Source of the DNA: Antedon mediterranea
Lineage: Eukaryota > Echinodermata > Crinoidea > Comatulida > Antedonidae
Reading direction: 5' to 3'
Length of the DNA: 64,000 nt
Assembly: GCF_964355755.1 (NCBI RefSeq)
Contig: NC_092678.1
Coordinates: 15,658,922 to 15,722,921, forward strand
Shown: positions 1 through 11,649 of the stretch, one piece after another
Layout: each line of letters starts with the position of its first letter
How positions within the stretch are numbered: position 1 is the first letter of the stretch
Notes under the pieces: generated by a model
Told to the model about the DNA's origin: nothing
Databases searched by the model: none
Seen by the model: only the letters and a program-made list of their open reading frames with translations
Translations under genes and position numbers: made by a program

Positions 1-469
1 TTACTCTTTGAATATGTTTATGTTAGTTTGATGATAATTATTTCAAAAATTACATTTAATATGCAAATAATGTAGCTATCAAACACTTTTTAACATTCAA
101 GACTATAATAAATTAGACCTATGATTAATACACTGCAAGAAAATAAAATAAAAAATGGGGGTAACCTTGCATTCTGATGAACTGTTTCATTTTTAAAAGT
201 AGACATATTTTGCAACATTTTCACAATTTGTTGACGTTTTCGTGCGCAACCTGTCATGTTTAACGTGCTCGTAGAACGCCATTTCAAGTTGAAAAGTGAA
301 TAAAATAACGTAAAATTGTTAACCGAAGATTTAAAAACACAAATCGTGCAAAAGAAATGTTCATACGTGTTCTCTGCGTCGTGCGCGCGTAAAAATGTGC
401 GCACCAGTGGCAATTTTTTTAACGCTTAAAATGACCTGAATCGTGCTCTAATTTAATCAGAAATTGATT

Positions 470-1085
470 TGAAGCATTTTAAAATTTCAAACGCCATTTA
501 CGCGCGCACTTTCTAATGTTACAAATTGGGGTAGCGTTAAAAAAGTTAACTATTGATGTGAAGCAAACGTGGCTGAAAATGACGTTAAAAAATATTCATT
601 TGTTTCGAAGTTATAACCAATTTAAGATTTTCAGAAAATCACGCGTAACTTACGCTACGCGGCTCTGACATCGTCAAAAAGCTTGGCTGGACAACTTCAG
701 TAAAATGTCTAAATGCTGAACAAGTTACAACATATTATGTTTACACGTTGAAGAGAAACAGCGTGCACAAAATAAGAAGAGTAAAATATTTCAAACGCAA
801 TTTACGCGAAAACTTTCTAATCTCCAAAAATTTGTTAAACATTCCAAAAGTTAGCCATTGATGTGAAGAAAACGTGGCTGAAAATTTCGTTAAAAAATAT
901 TTATCGGTTTCGAAGTTATGACCGATTTAAGATTTTCAGAAAATCGCGCGTAACTTACGCTACGCGGATCTGACATTGTCAAAAAGCTTGGCAGTACATC
1001 TTCAGTTAATTGTCTATATGTTGACCAAGTTACAAAATGTTATGTTAACACGTTGAAGAGAAAACGCGTGCACAAAATCTGAGAA
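470..1085. repeat. Two-copy tandem duplication, about 300 bp per unit
   Basis: Two adjacent, diverged copies of a roughly 300-bp block start near 480 and 782. Shared landmarks include TTTCAAACGC, AAACGTGGCTGAAAAT, TTTCGAAGTTAT and CGTAACTTACGCTACGCGG, in the same order in both. No reading frame is shared. I see no gene in 1-470 either; that stretch is plain A/T-rich sequence. The family is unknown to me. Confidence 0.75.
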
Positions 1086-1186
1086 AGAAAGAAGAATAAT
1101 AAAAAAAAAAAAAAGTAACACTACAACAACAAATGCTTATCCGCTTGAGGCGGATAACCAATAAAGATTTTATACAATAACAATAG

Positions 1187-1214
1187 GTGATCATTTTATT
1201 CTAAATGATCACCT
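1187..1214. repeat. Short perfect hairpin
   Basis: AGGTGATCATTT and its reverse complement AAATGATCACCT are separated by 4-5 bases. This gives a 12-bp perfect stem just before the solo LTR. It could be the end of a repeat or a cruciform; no function is implied. Confidence 0.6.
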
Positions 1215-1241
1215 AATAATTATTTTTTTCAGTGGGACAAT

Positions 1242-1689
1242 TGTAATAAATTACCATTCCCTAACATATAGAGTAACATAGTATTTACATGAACATTCTA
1301 GAATAAGATGTTTTGATTTAATAAACCATGTATAATTAATAAGAACAATCAAGAACATTCCAGAAGTGCTATTAATAGAAACTGTAATCATGTAATAATG
1401 AGAAGTATAAAGAATGATCTAGAAGGATAGGAGCATCTTGTATATAAAGGGATGTAAACTATTGTAAGGTTGTTGGATTAGAGGTTGGATGTTATATTGT
1501 AAAGTCATTGTGAAGCTGTTGTTTAAAGTGCTTACTGGATTGTTGAAAGTTGAAGTTGATTGAAATTAAAGCTTTGTTTTTGAGTTATTTTACAACTTTG
1601 TGGATTTTGTGTGTATACTTTTATGTCACAAGGGAGTTCCTAAAGTATTTTCAACCGCTCGGAAACATACGTGAGAGGAGTTCGTGACA
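1242..1689 (+). mobile_element. Solo LTR (448 bp) with 5-bp target duplication
   Basis: The block starts TGTAATAAATTACC and ends GTTCGTGACA, so it has TG...CA termini. It is flanked on both sides by the same five bases, ACAAT (1237-1241 and 1690-1694), as expected of an integrated LTR. Inside are a TATA box (TATATAAAGG near 1440) and an ATTAAA-type poly(A) signal near 1565, in the order promoter then polyadenylation for plus-strand transcription. No internal coding region or second LTR is nearby, so this is what LTR-LTR recombination leaves. The parent superfamily (Gypsy, Copia or other) cannot be told from the LTR alone. Confidence 0.75.
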
Positions 1690-1694
1690 ACAAT

Positions 1695-2110
1695 AAATCT
1701 TTAAATATTGTTTATTAGAAGTTCTTGGTGGTTTTCACCATCTCAATGTTAGAGTATGCAATATTCTATTAAAAGGTATCCATGATAAATGTGTATATAT
1801 TTGTATAATGTATAGGCTTAGAAGTCAGTTTACAATTTGTGTAAATAGGCCCGAATACGTAAATAGGTCATATCTCGACAAATGACCAGATATTATATAG
1901 ATTTATGTTAAATAAAGATAATTTTGTGAATTATAGCGAGTCCGTTATCTGTGTTTTGTTTACATAAGGTCGCACAGTGGGCCAGAATCAATTCAAAGTG
2001 TGTCAAAAGTCCAAAATGGTATAATGTGGAAATCCAAACTTTTTAATAATGTATTAGGAAGAAGTCACCTTAAATTATATAAATCCACTAATAATTTATT
2101 ATTTTGTAAA
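1695..2110. other. A/T-rich interval, no gene seen
   Basis: No supported coding region. It contains an AATAAAG near 1912 followed by G/T-rich sequence and could be part of another old LTR, but I see no paired ends. Confidence 0.4.
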
Positions 2111-2129
2111 TTTGCATAGTGTCTTGTAC

Positions 2130-2276
2130 GAATTAGTAATTCGTTATTTCGAATTAATAATTCGAAATTTCAAATTAGTAATTCGAAATTTCAAATTAGT
2201 AATTCGTTAATTCAAATTTTTAATTCGTTATTTCGAATTAATAATTCGAAATTTCGAATTAATAATTCGACCTCTG
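2130..2276. repeat. AATTCGAAAT-type palindromic array beside transposase copy 1
   Basis: Irregular tandem reiteration of short self-complementary words such as GAATTAATAATTCGAAATTTC and AATTCGTTATTTCGAATTA. The same array, three times longer, lies at the matching 5' position of the second transposase copy (12370-12812). It therefore belongs to the element rather than to the locus. It may be a subterminal repeat bound by the transposase. Confidence 0.7.
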
Positions 2277-2335
2277 CCCTTTCTAATGACATCCCAACCA
2301 TCCCGGATTACTTTAGCTAATGCAATCTGGTCACC

Positions 2336-3681
2336 ATGCGTCCTGAAAACCATTGGATTAGATTATATTTCAATCGTAGCTTAAATTATCAAGAGATTAT
2401 TGAAATGTTAGCAGAAGATCATGATATTTTGATAAGTAAACGAACATTAAAGCGAAGGCTGAAAAAAATGTGCCTTAGTCGAAGAAAACGGCATTCTGAC
2501 GAACTGGAAGTCGCTGCGTTCATTGAAAGTCAATTACAGACGTCAGGGATGCTACATGGGTACAGGTGGATGCACATTCGTTGCACACAAAATGGGTTAA
2601 ACATAGATAAAGAGACGGTCAGAATAATTTTAAACCTTCTTGACCCAGAGGGTGTCGAAGCAAGAAGAAGACGACGACTACACAGAAGAATTTATCATGT
2701 ACCTGGCCCAAACTATATCTGGCATATCGACTCGTACGACAAACTTAAGCCATACGGCATTTGTATAAATGGCTGTATAGACGGATTCTCTAGACACATA
2801 ATATGGCTAGAAGCTTACTTTACTAGCAGCAATCCAAAAGTTATAGCCGGCTATTACGTAAATTCTGTTCGCCAAAAAATGGGTTGTCCAAAGTCTATTA
2901 GAACAGATTTCGGAACTGAAAATTCTATTGTTGGTCCAATGCAGCAATTTCTTTGTAATGAGAACAGCAGTTTTATACAAGGAACAAGTCAGCATAATCA
3001 ACGAATTGAGAGTTGGTGGGGCATTCTCAGAAAACACTTTACTCAGTTTTGGATGGACGCCTTTAAACAACAAAAGAATGACGGTAGATATGATGGAGGT
3101 CTTATAGACAAATCTTTATTACAATTTTGTTTTATGAAAATTATCCAGGTAAGCAGTACAGCAATTACATTGTGTGCTATGCATTATAGTCCCCAAGTAC
3201 GACAATTATAATAATAATTTGGGCTTTCGCAACAATTTGAAAAGCAAACAATATTAGCCTAGAATTAAATCACTCCTCTTTTATTTACGATATTGTTTTT
3301 TTTTTCACGGTCTAAACTGTCATTAAACTATTTGTTTTTACAATATATTTGCCTTTTTTAAAGGATGAACTGGACACGGTTGCAAACGAGTGGAATGCCC
3401 ATCGCATCTCAAAATCGAGAAATAGCCATGGTCCGTTTGGACGCCCGACATTGATGTACAATGTACCATACTTATTCGGGGGACAAGAGTGTATTATTCC
3501 CGTTGATGTGGCTAAAGTTGAAGTTTGTGAAAGTGAATCCATCTTCAAAAGCCAGATTCCATGCGATAAGGACGTGTTCGACTTATGTTCCATATTCTTG
3601 GAAGAAAGGCAGCTATCGATGCCGAAAACATGTGATGAAGGTTTGCAGTTATACAGCAGTCTTAGAAAATATGTTTCTTGA
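2336..3681 (+). CDS. Integrase-core (rve-type DDE) transposase, IS3-like eukaryotic element, one intron
   Basis: Two exons, 2336-3148 and 3364-3681, join in phase 0 (CAG|GTAAGC ... TTTTTTAAAG|GAT) to give 376 aa. The N-terminus (about residues 1-55) is basic and helix-turn-helix-like. The integrase core follows: D132 in WHIDSYDK, D191 in RTDFGTEN and E225 in RIESWW, with 33 residues between the last two, forming a DDE triad. The C-terminal exon carries the conserved WNxHRIxKSRN...GRP stretch typical of metazoan 'integrase core domain' proteins. No stop or frameshift interrupts it, so this copy may be active or recently so. The parent is probably an IS3-like eukaryotic DNA transposon (IS3EU-type); that label is from memory. 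Start chosen at the ATG preceding the HTH; the palindromic array lies just upstream. I could not find its terminal inverted repeats. Confidence 0.75.
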
Positions 3682-4011
3682 CGTCATCTGATCAAATGCC
3701 ACAGCAAGCACGTGATATCACATTATCATGTTATAAATCGTTTTTTTTATTAATTAATTGTCGCTGTGATATTATTTCCAATACAAAGTTAGAATTGCAA
3801 CGAACACAATGTAATGAATACAATATAAACAATTATATTTATAGTATTATGTTCAGTTGGTGATGATCAGACAGAATTGTGTTATGTAGCTGTACAATAC
3901 AGTAAAACAGATGTAATTTAACAACAACATTTTGTTTATTGAAACTTTAATAACAGTATTTTATTTCTGAAACAATTACAAAACTGTTGGCTACTAAAAT
4001 TTGATCATAAT
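3682..4011. other. 3' flank of the transposase, no gene seen
   Basis: A/T-rich sequence after the transposase stop. It should contain the 3' end of the element, but no inverted match to the 5' side was found by eye. Confidence 0.4.
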
Positions 4012-4015
4012 TTAA

Positions 4016-4363
4016 AGATATATTGTCCCCCTGAAAAAATATTTTTTTTTAATTGTTTTGTTGAATATGTTATTTTAATGTCACATAATAGTTTTTCACT
4101 TTCACAAAAAAATGGGTCTGAAAAAAAATTATTTACCTAAGAAAACTGTAATTTAAAGCAAATAAATGGTCAAATTGGCTGGAAGACAATGAGTTTTGGG
4201 GTAATTTAACTGTTTAACTGTTTTGTCTTTCTATAGGTGAAATAATTTTTTTTTCTCGTTTTTTTTTCTTATGGAAACAACTTCATTAAAACTGCAAAAT
4301 GGCCTATTCAAAGTCAGATTTAAAAAATCTTTATTCTTCATGATTTTGGGGGACAATACATCT
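4016..4363. mobile_element. TTAA-flanked MITE (family M1), 348 bp, abutting a gene's stop codon
   Basis: Terminal inverted repeats AGATATATTGTCCCCC and GGGGGACAATACATCT are flanked on both sides by TTAA (4012-4015 and 4364-4367), the target of piggyBac-type elements. Inside is a noncoding A/T-rich core shared with copies at 26136-27049 and 31336-31625. The right TTAA contains the TAA stop of the minus-strand HECT gene. The MITE also supplies AATAAA on that strand (4335-4330), about 30 bases after the stop, so the gene's 3' UTR and probable poly(A) site are MITE-derived. Confidence 0.8.
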
Positions 4364-7300
4364 TTAAAGTTTTCCAAAACCCTTGCCATTTATGATGGCT
4401 TCCTCCATTAGAGTTGTGAATTCCAATGGATCGTCATATCCACGGGGGAGGTGTAAATCCAACCCACATGTACTGGCTGTCGGGTAACCTCTCATCTTTC
4501 GCTCCTTACTAAAAAAAATTATATGTATCTGGTTGCTAAAACCAAGAGGGGGAATTGAGTCAGCACCAGTAACAAATGTTAGGAAGTCTCCAAGGGATGT
4601 CTTGGTCTTTTTATCTAAAATGCATAAAAATAAAAATGTTAAACATTATGAAATAAAAAATGTATACTTTTTTCGTCTACCATTTACCCTTTCACCGCTC
4701 TTATTAGCATACTTTCGTTTGGTACAAGGAATTACAAATAGGGTATAGCGGTATAGTTCTTCAAGGTAAAGTTTGTTCGTGAATACACACAACCTTGTTT
4801 CTCTCTCGAAGGGCTATATTATATAACTGTAAGGAAATACGGTATTGTATCGTTTCGAGCCCTGGGGGTACCTAATTTTACTTTGGATATTCATTCTCAG
4901 CCCGAAGGATTGGGGGGGGGGGGTATCTCAACACCCCTCCCCTCCCCCCTGCATGTAACGCCCCATCTAGAGTTTACTTTAGTTTACATTAAAATAAAGA
5001 TATAAATACTGTATACAATACCTTCCGACTCTTGTAAGAAAACCTCCAGACAATACACTGTGTCCTCCTCTTGACTTCGTAAATTGGAGCCTGCCTCTGA
5101 ATATTCAACTGTCATTAGTGTCTTTAGTACTTGCCGTGTCAGTCTTTTCCCCTCCAGAGTGAAAAGTGGGACAAATTGGTTTGGGTAATCTCTTACGTTT
5201 TCCCAAAGTACTCCCAATCCTTCAGTGAACTGTCGGATTTCACTATGTGTTCTAGATTAGGAGAAAATGAATGCACCATGTAAATTATAATCACAATTAG
5301 CAAATAAAATGTGTTCACATTCATACGACCTGTACAATAATTCCAAGCCTTGATTTAAAGTTCAGCAATTTTACAGAAGAATCACCCAGAGCAGCCGTCA
5401 ACCGACAAATAAAAACCAAAGGAGAATTTCATTTGGATGGATTTCGATGGATTTTCCTTCACGATGCTTTTAAATCCTAATGCCAAAATGTTTCTCCTGT
5501 CCTGAACTAGACTTAACCCCTTGTGATTTTCCTTAAGGAAATATGCATAATGATACCGTACTATTTCTTGGATTAAAAAGGGCTAGTAACTAATTGTTTA
5601 CATACATACATATCTATATCTAGTTTACCCGCGTCTAACACTGAATAACCATGTGCTTAAAATATATTATCATTATTAGGCCTGTTACGTTACCTGTAAA
5701 ACAAAAAATGCTTTAACAGACTTGACACGACTTGTTGTTTTTGATTGAAATCCGAGTTATACAACGTCATGACTCCTTGATCTGCCGCCCAATCCGATAA
5801 TTCATGTGAAATAGTACGGTACTCATCCGTCGTTTGGCAATTTGCAATCTGGATAAAAAGATACTGTTACCATCATTCACAAATTAATCAGTCGAGTCTC
5901 GTACGTAGGTGTAGTATAATGACTACAACATTCAGCCAATTTAGGGTTTAACAGGGGGTGGGGGTGGTGGAAGGTGTGGGGGGGGGGGGGGGGGTTGTTT
6001 GGACACAAAACCGAACCATGAACCCCCTTGGCTACAGGCCTGTTTAAGCGTCTCCTGAAACATTTGGTACACAAACCTTGTTTCCTGGGATTCCACTAAA
6101 CTATTTTTAATAGCTTGTTGTAGTTGTAAGTCTTCTTCATCGTCTGTATCGTCAGAGTCTGAACATAAATTCACATATGATGTATATGCCGACCTGTAAA
6201 CAAAAATAAAATTAAAATTAAAAATCCTTAAAAGAAAGTTTATATGCATAACAGAATACTTCTCATACAAACGATCACGGGTAATGTTCGGAAAATTTTA
6301 ATCGTTGTTCGTCAATCACACCTTACACAGCATTGTGGCATATTTCGAATAATAAGTTTTTCGATTGACTGGATGTTGAAGGCATATGCGATTGACTTGT
6401 CGAGGCTAAATTCATCATTGAGTCAGTAGGTCTATCAGGTACCTGTAAATGGAGCAATTCATTATAATGCTGGAGTTTACTTTATGAATATTGTATTATA
6501 AGTGCACGATGAGTTATTTCACCTTTCTGAACAAGGTTATTTACTACCAGAAAAGATGGACTCGGTCTTCTGTTAATTAACAAAAATGAATCACACTAGT
6601 ATATCATTGAGTTGTACCACAATTATACAATGTATAACTTATGGGTTCCAATTACAATTTTAAATATTACCTACCTTAAACGATACGGTTGGTGTGTCGG
6701 GCTGTACAAGTGGGCGTGTTGGATGGTCTATTTCTACCAACGGTACATCATTATCCCCGTCGTCGTCATCAGATGACTCGCCACTTCTCTTTCGTTTTAC
6801 GGCTTCATCTTTTCTGCCAACTGGAGTGGTTTGAAGGTAGAACCTTAGAACTGCCATTTTGCATTCAGCATACAGCTCCCCAACGCTCATGTCTTTTTTC
6901 AAGGGATGTTGTCGAAAATCACATAGCTTGCAGTTGAATTCGCTTAGCTTTCCTTTAAATGACAGTCCATCCTTAAAAAACAAGTTAGTGGCAATTTCTA
7001 ACAGTTCATTATAATTTGTGGACTTTGGCACTATTAGCTGTCTTGTTCCTCCTCCTTTTTGTTTGCGAACTTGTTTGAAGCATTTTGATTCAGCGTCGTA
7101 GTCCAACCACCCTATATCGATTTTCCGATTTGTTTTTTGGGCATTTTTGTTCCCTAACAGCGTGCTTGAGCGCGTATCCCAAAGATTTCCGTCCTCTTCC
7201 ACGTCCTCTTCATCGTCCCTTCTCTTGTTCAATTTTTGTTTGAGTTTTTGTAGAACTGTTTCTTTTTTACTTTTACCTTTGCGTCTTTTGTCTTTGCAAA

Positions 7301-8071
7301 ATTCGCGTACAGCAATTCTGTCCCCAAGGAGAGGAATAAATTTCGAAAGGTCTTCGTCAGTCATGGCTACTATAACTACTGAATCAATCTGCAAAAACAA
7401 AAGTTGATTAACATCATGCATTACATAGTCACATTAAGGGGTCGAGTGAAAGTTTCAATATATTTGATTAGGCATACCAATGATTGATCTAAACATTAAA
7501 CCTTTTAAAATGTGTGCGTACTGTGTAAAACATCGTGGCATGCAAGCGACCCGTATGTGCTACGTTAAATTATGAATTTTCTTAACAGATTAGGATAAAT
7601 CATGTATATGTACATATATCAATTTTAATATTGATTAGATAAACACTACAACTTTAAGGGAAACAGTTTATGGAAACAAAATTTGAATTTGATGTACGTT
7701 TGCCTTTTATTGGGTGAAAAACTTCAATATTTGGGAAAATTACAGATTTCACAGTACAAACCCCCTTTTTACGCCGCTTATTAGGGGGTTCACAAAAACC
7801 CTAAACATTCCCCCTCTCCCTGGATTCGCAACTGGGCGTCGTGTGAACGTTTCAACCTCATACAACAAAGATGCAGAATAGGACTATAGGCCTATATTAA
7901 TCTTATAGAGGATACAATATTTAATGACAAATATAATTACAGTATAATATTTAGTATTCCCATGATTTAAGCATCATAGACATTGTTTTTTTTTACCTTT
8001 TCATCCCTCATTCTCTGTATGTACTCCTCTTCAATTCCTCGTTCCTCCATGTATTCATATAACTTATCCAT
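4364..8071 (-). CDS. HECT-type E3 ubiquitin ligase-like protein (SAM-like N-terminus, UIM-like motif, HECT C-lobe), N-lobe start missing
   Basis: Exons on the minus strand: 8071-7997 (ATG start), 7388-6675, 6442-6327, 6193-6077, 5848-5694, 5251-5022 and 4614-4364 (TAA). Donors are good (GTAAAA, GTAGGT, GTAAGG, GTAACG, GTATTG) and phases agree at every junction except 6077/5848. Exons 1-2 form a SAM-like opening (MTDEDLSKFIPLLGD). A domain of unknown function follows with KQVRKQKGGGTRQL and FRQHPL, then an acidic Ser/Asp stretch. Exon 4 has a UIM-like EEDLQLQQAIKNSL. The last three exons are the second part of a HECT domain: HSEIRQFTEGLGVL, then FVTGADSIPPLGF, then PTASTCGLDLHLPRGY, where the Cys is the ubiquitin-accepting residue. 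About 150 residues of HECT N-lobe (E2-binding side) expected between exons 4 and 5 are absent, and the frame also fails there. This could be an assembly loss at the G-run, a true deletion or a pseudogene. Related to invertebrate G2E3-like HECT proteins. Confidence 0.8.
5941..6060. repeat. G/C homopolymer-rich tract in the HECT gene at the missing-exon position
   Basis: A long G-run (about 5980-5996) with flanking GGGGGTGGGGGTGG sits between HECT exons 6193-6077 and 5848-5694. A similar G-run lies at 4913-4923. Such runs often cause sequencing or assembly dropouts, and this one coincides with the place where HECT N-lobe coding sequence is lacking. Confidence 0.6.
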
Positions 8072-8456
8072 CGCCGTATCTTTCGTGAATTTAATGTAGG
8101 GCCTATGGTTTTATTCCCCAGTAGAGCTTCTTGTACCGCCAACCGAATTAAGCCCTAATGATTGCACAAACAGACTTTGGTAAGCGAATGGCTACTTTTT
8201 TGCGTAAAAGTTGGAGGCTTCCCCACTATATTATCATGGGGTAATTCAAGTGTATAGCTATAGCGACTTTAGCCTAGTATAAAAGTACAGTTATTGGTTA
8301 GTAATATAACATTAATGTATTCTATTTTTTAAAAACTTATTCAGATTAAATTAAGGTATGATTAAGTGTTAATGTTAATAGCTAGCCGTAATGTGTGTAC
8401 TCTCCAGTCAAAAAACGGAATACACAGGGATGTGCCTTCGCTATTGAAATTTACTG

Positions 8457-8697
8457 GGTGCTCAAAACAGAGACCTCGAAAACAAAGATCAGATACCCGG
8501 GTCTCTGTTTTGGAGATTTTATAAACAGAGACCCCCCACCCCCACCAAAAAAAAAAACTTCTCGATATTACATTATTTAAGGGGTATCTGTTTTCCAGAA
8601 AATTTCGAAAACAATCGAGAAAATCTCTAAAACAGATACCCCCCTATATAACGTAATATCAAGAAGTTTTAGTGGGGGTCTCTGTTTTCGAGACACC
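8457..8697. mobile_element. Small MULE-like MITE or foldback
   Basis: Ends GGGTGCTCAAAACAGAGACC and GGTCTCTGTTTTCGAGACACCC mirror each other, and the interior is also partly self-complementary (AACTTCTCGATATTAC against GTAATATCAAGAAGTT). The flanks GAAATTTAC and GAATTTAC are near-duplicates of 8-9 bases. The termini resemble those of the large foldback at 41566-44717 (GGGTGTGTCGAAAGCGAAGACC), suggesting one superfamily. Confidence 0.6.
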
Positions 8698-9496
8698 CTG
8701 AATTTACCATAACACTTGATTGTTTTTGCAATTAAATTCACGTTTTGTTTTATATGTATTGTTTCCCAATTACTTATACTTCTAACAGTTATGAAATGAC
8801 ACTGTCAAATGTAGCAAATCTGTCAAATAAAAACTTGATTTCCGACGAGATAACACACATTTACGTGATGCGATTTATGAAATAATATGAAGCTTTCATG
8901 CCTAGTTATTCATAATCCGACAATTATTAGTGGAGATAATTTTAAAAACCGTTTAAAAACAGTGATTTTAAACAAGGTCGCGTTTCGGGATGCACAACGC
9001 GCGTGTCGCTTATTTACGGAATACAATTGATATGTGCCCCATTTGCACTCATTTAATATCCTTCATTGAAATGGGACATAACTTACATAAGGTTTCGATA
9101 CTATAACTAACTAACTAAGTTTTATTATGATAAAAGAAATATAGGCCTAACTTAATATCGGTATGCACGCACATGGTTGACGTTGAGTTGTGCTAAATTA
9201 CGAATAATATTATAGTATTGGAATTGATATTATCGAATGAAATTATTAAGACTAATTCATTTAAATACGTAAAATTAATCAAAGTAATATTTATTTTGAA
9301 GGATATAAATATGTATACATATATTCTTTCTATTAAAGTTAATGTTAAAACTGGTCATACAGTTATTAATTGCTGACTATTTGCCATAGTCCTACAGCGA
9401 AGCCTAAAACTTTAAACATTCAACTAAAATAATATGTTAATTCATTTTCGATGATTGAGTTGAGTTCAACAAAAACAAAAGATAAAACGTACTTAC

Positions 9497-9640
9497 TGAA
9501 ATATAAAATATGCTGGAATTTCACTGGAACCGTAGGATAAAACAAACTATTTATTTTGTAAGTTTGTATGAAGCAGCAATGGTGATGGAAATTAATCTTA
9601 CGTATTTATAGTTTTAATAAGTAATTGCTTAACCAATCAA
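9497..9640 (-). promoter_or_regulatory. Probable promoter and 5' non-coding exon of the HECT-like gene
   Basis: On the minus strand a reversed CCAAT box (ATTGG, 9637-9633) is followed by TATAAATA (9610-9603). About 110 bases further is a strong splice donor, TTTCA|GTAAGTACG (exon end at 9497). This would give a short untranslated first exon spliced to the exon holding the ATG at 8071. The order and spacing are right for a TATA promoter, but there is no transcript evidence. 8072-9496 would be the first intron; apart from the MITE at 8457-8697 I see nothing in it. Confidence 0.4.
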
Positions 9641-10081
9641 ATTGTCGGAAAATGATGTAAACCTAACATCAATCAAATAAGACAGTGAATTGGTTTTTAT
9701 CAACCCGGCACTTTTTTGGGCATGATTCATGGTTTCCCTTCCATTCCATATTTACATTCCTCGTGGTTTATATCATGTCCCTTATTTCCTTGTCTTCATT
9801 TTCCACATGCTCTAATCCATCATATGCCTATGTTTACATTCCAAAAAATGACACTCATGGAATCACTCTAAACTTATGAGTTGATCACTTCTTGTAATGA
9901 AATAGATGCGATTTGTAATTATATAATAATAAAATAACATCAGTACGTATATTGTTCGTTTTACTATACTAAATCTTCAATTTTCAACTATTGTACAATT
10001 CTTGATTTAAACTGTTTTGTTTTTACTTAGATGGTCTGTGATTAGTTTTTTTTGTTTAAACTGTACCGTACTTTATCATCT
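9641..10081. other. No gene seen
   Basis: A/T-rich sequence upstream of the HECT-like promoter. Only short ORFs without family resemblance. Confidence 0.4.
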
Positions 10082-10600
10082 AGGGGCGTATCCGGTGGGT
10101 TGGGTGGCGGGGGGGGGGGGGGATGCTGTCGTTCCCCCTTCTTTTTTCAATAAAACAAATTGAAATTGAAATTGAAATTGAAACGGTCGGCGAATCAAAA
10201 TTTCACAAACTCACATTAAGGTTGACACCCCCACCCCTCTTTATATTCATTGTTGGCTAATCTATCATCCCTTGTCATTAATTTAGAATGTTTACACTCT
10301 TATGTTTGACAATAAAGTTGAAAGTTAAGAAAATATTGTCATATTGATTCGAATATCAATACAGTATCAAGGGCGGGTCTACTACCTTGTCATCTGCCAT
10401 TTGGCAAGTCCATGAGGGGGCGGGTCAAAGAATTTAAAATAGAAGGGGAGAGGGAGCAGAGGTAATGTTTCTCAATATGACATGTTCATTTCAACTGAGA
10501 AGCAAACAAAAAAGAGGAAGGTAAAATTTCCCGGCTATAAGATTTCAATTTCCAACAACATTTGTCATTTAGCGTCTCGGACGTAAATTGAATCCGCCCC
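10082..10600. mobile_element. Possible hAT-like MITE
   Basis: The left edge AGGGGCGTATCCGG and the right edge AATCCGCCCCTGA are imperfect inverted repeats of the CAGGGGCGGATCC type common at hAT ends. No clean 8-bp target duplication is visible. Inside are a G-run and a short AAATTG microsatellite (10155-10182). Confidence 0.4.
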
Positions 10601-11645
10601 TGAGTATTGTACGTTTTGTATACCATTTGTTTGAAAAAAGAATCCGTGTACTATAGTAGGCCTACAGGAATTTTTTTGAAAATGGCCAAAATATCACCTT
10701 TTTTAAAATACAATTATTATGCGATAATATTGCCATATGCGTATATTGTGTTATCAACATGTTATAGAGCTATAGTTGCATTCCTCTATAATATTTTTAA
10801 ATAACTGGTGCAAGACATAATCTGTCAGTCCATGGCAGTATTTTAAATATTAAATGTATCATATTATTTTCATTGACAGAATATCGTAATCCCATAAACT
10901 CGTTATGATCGATGAAATCAACGGCTAAGCTGCAACGACTTGTTGCTATTGTAATGTATCAGAGTTATATACAATTCCAATATTTAACGTTACCACACAC
11001 CAACTGAGTTCAAAAATTTGCCCCACAAAAGTCCAGTAAGAAACTGACCAGATGTTTTTTATGAATACTACTTGTAACCAATTAGCTCTCTAAAGTAACA
11101 GTTTATCTAACCTTAGAGAACTTTCCCATCGTAAAACAATTCAAGAATGACAGTTTTTAAGTAGAGAATTGACAACGATATCCATCATTGAGATATACAA
11201 TTTTTTCAAACTACTTTGTCTTGCCTGTACCTAGATCGTGGATCAACTAGGACCAATTTTATATCTAAGCTCAAAGACGATATAATGATGACATATGCAA
11301 TGAACAGAAGCCGATATACCCCCAGTCTCAACAGAGCCCAGAGACACCTCACTGAGCCACTTCATCATAGGCACACCTACAGAGACACACCTCATTCACA
11401 ACATCATCATCTATCATCACCGATCGACTGATACCCTGTAGTAGTATTTATCGTATCGTATCGTATATACGAACTCAATTGCAACCAAGCGAGTAAAGTC
11501 TCAATACCGGGCTCATCAGTCTAAAACGTCTCCAATTATATTACACTATATTTAAAATTGATCCATATAAATTTAAAAACAAATGTATGTAAAGACGCCC
11601 TTAATCTTACTCTGGCGGACACTTTAGTTAAATACGATATTAATA
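10601..11645. other. No gene seen
   Basis: A/T-rich with a CGTAT microsatellite near 11450-11467. The 71-codon ORF at 11216-11431 is His/Arg-rich, has no start context or splice support, and is probably chance or an old repeat. Confidence 0.4.
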
Positions 11646-11649
11646 ATAA

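Noticed and set aside
7147-7407. Plus-strand ORFs over the HECT-like gene's second exon
   Set aside because: Antisense of a well-supported coding exon.
11216-11431. His-rich 71-codon ORF
   Set aside because: No homology, codon bias or neighbouring exon; probably chance in an old repeat.
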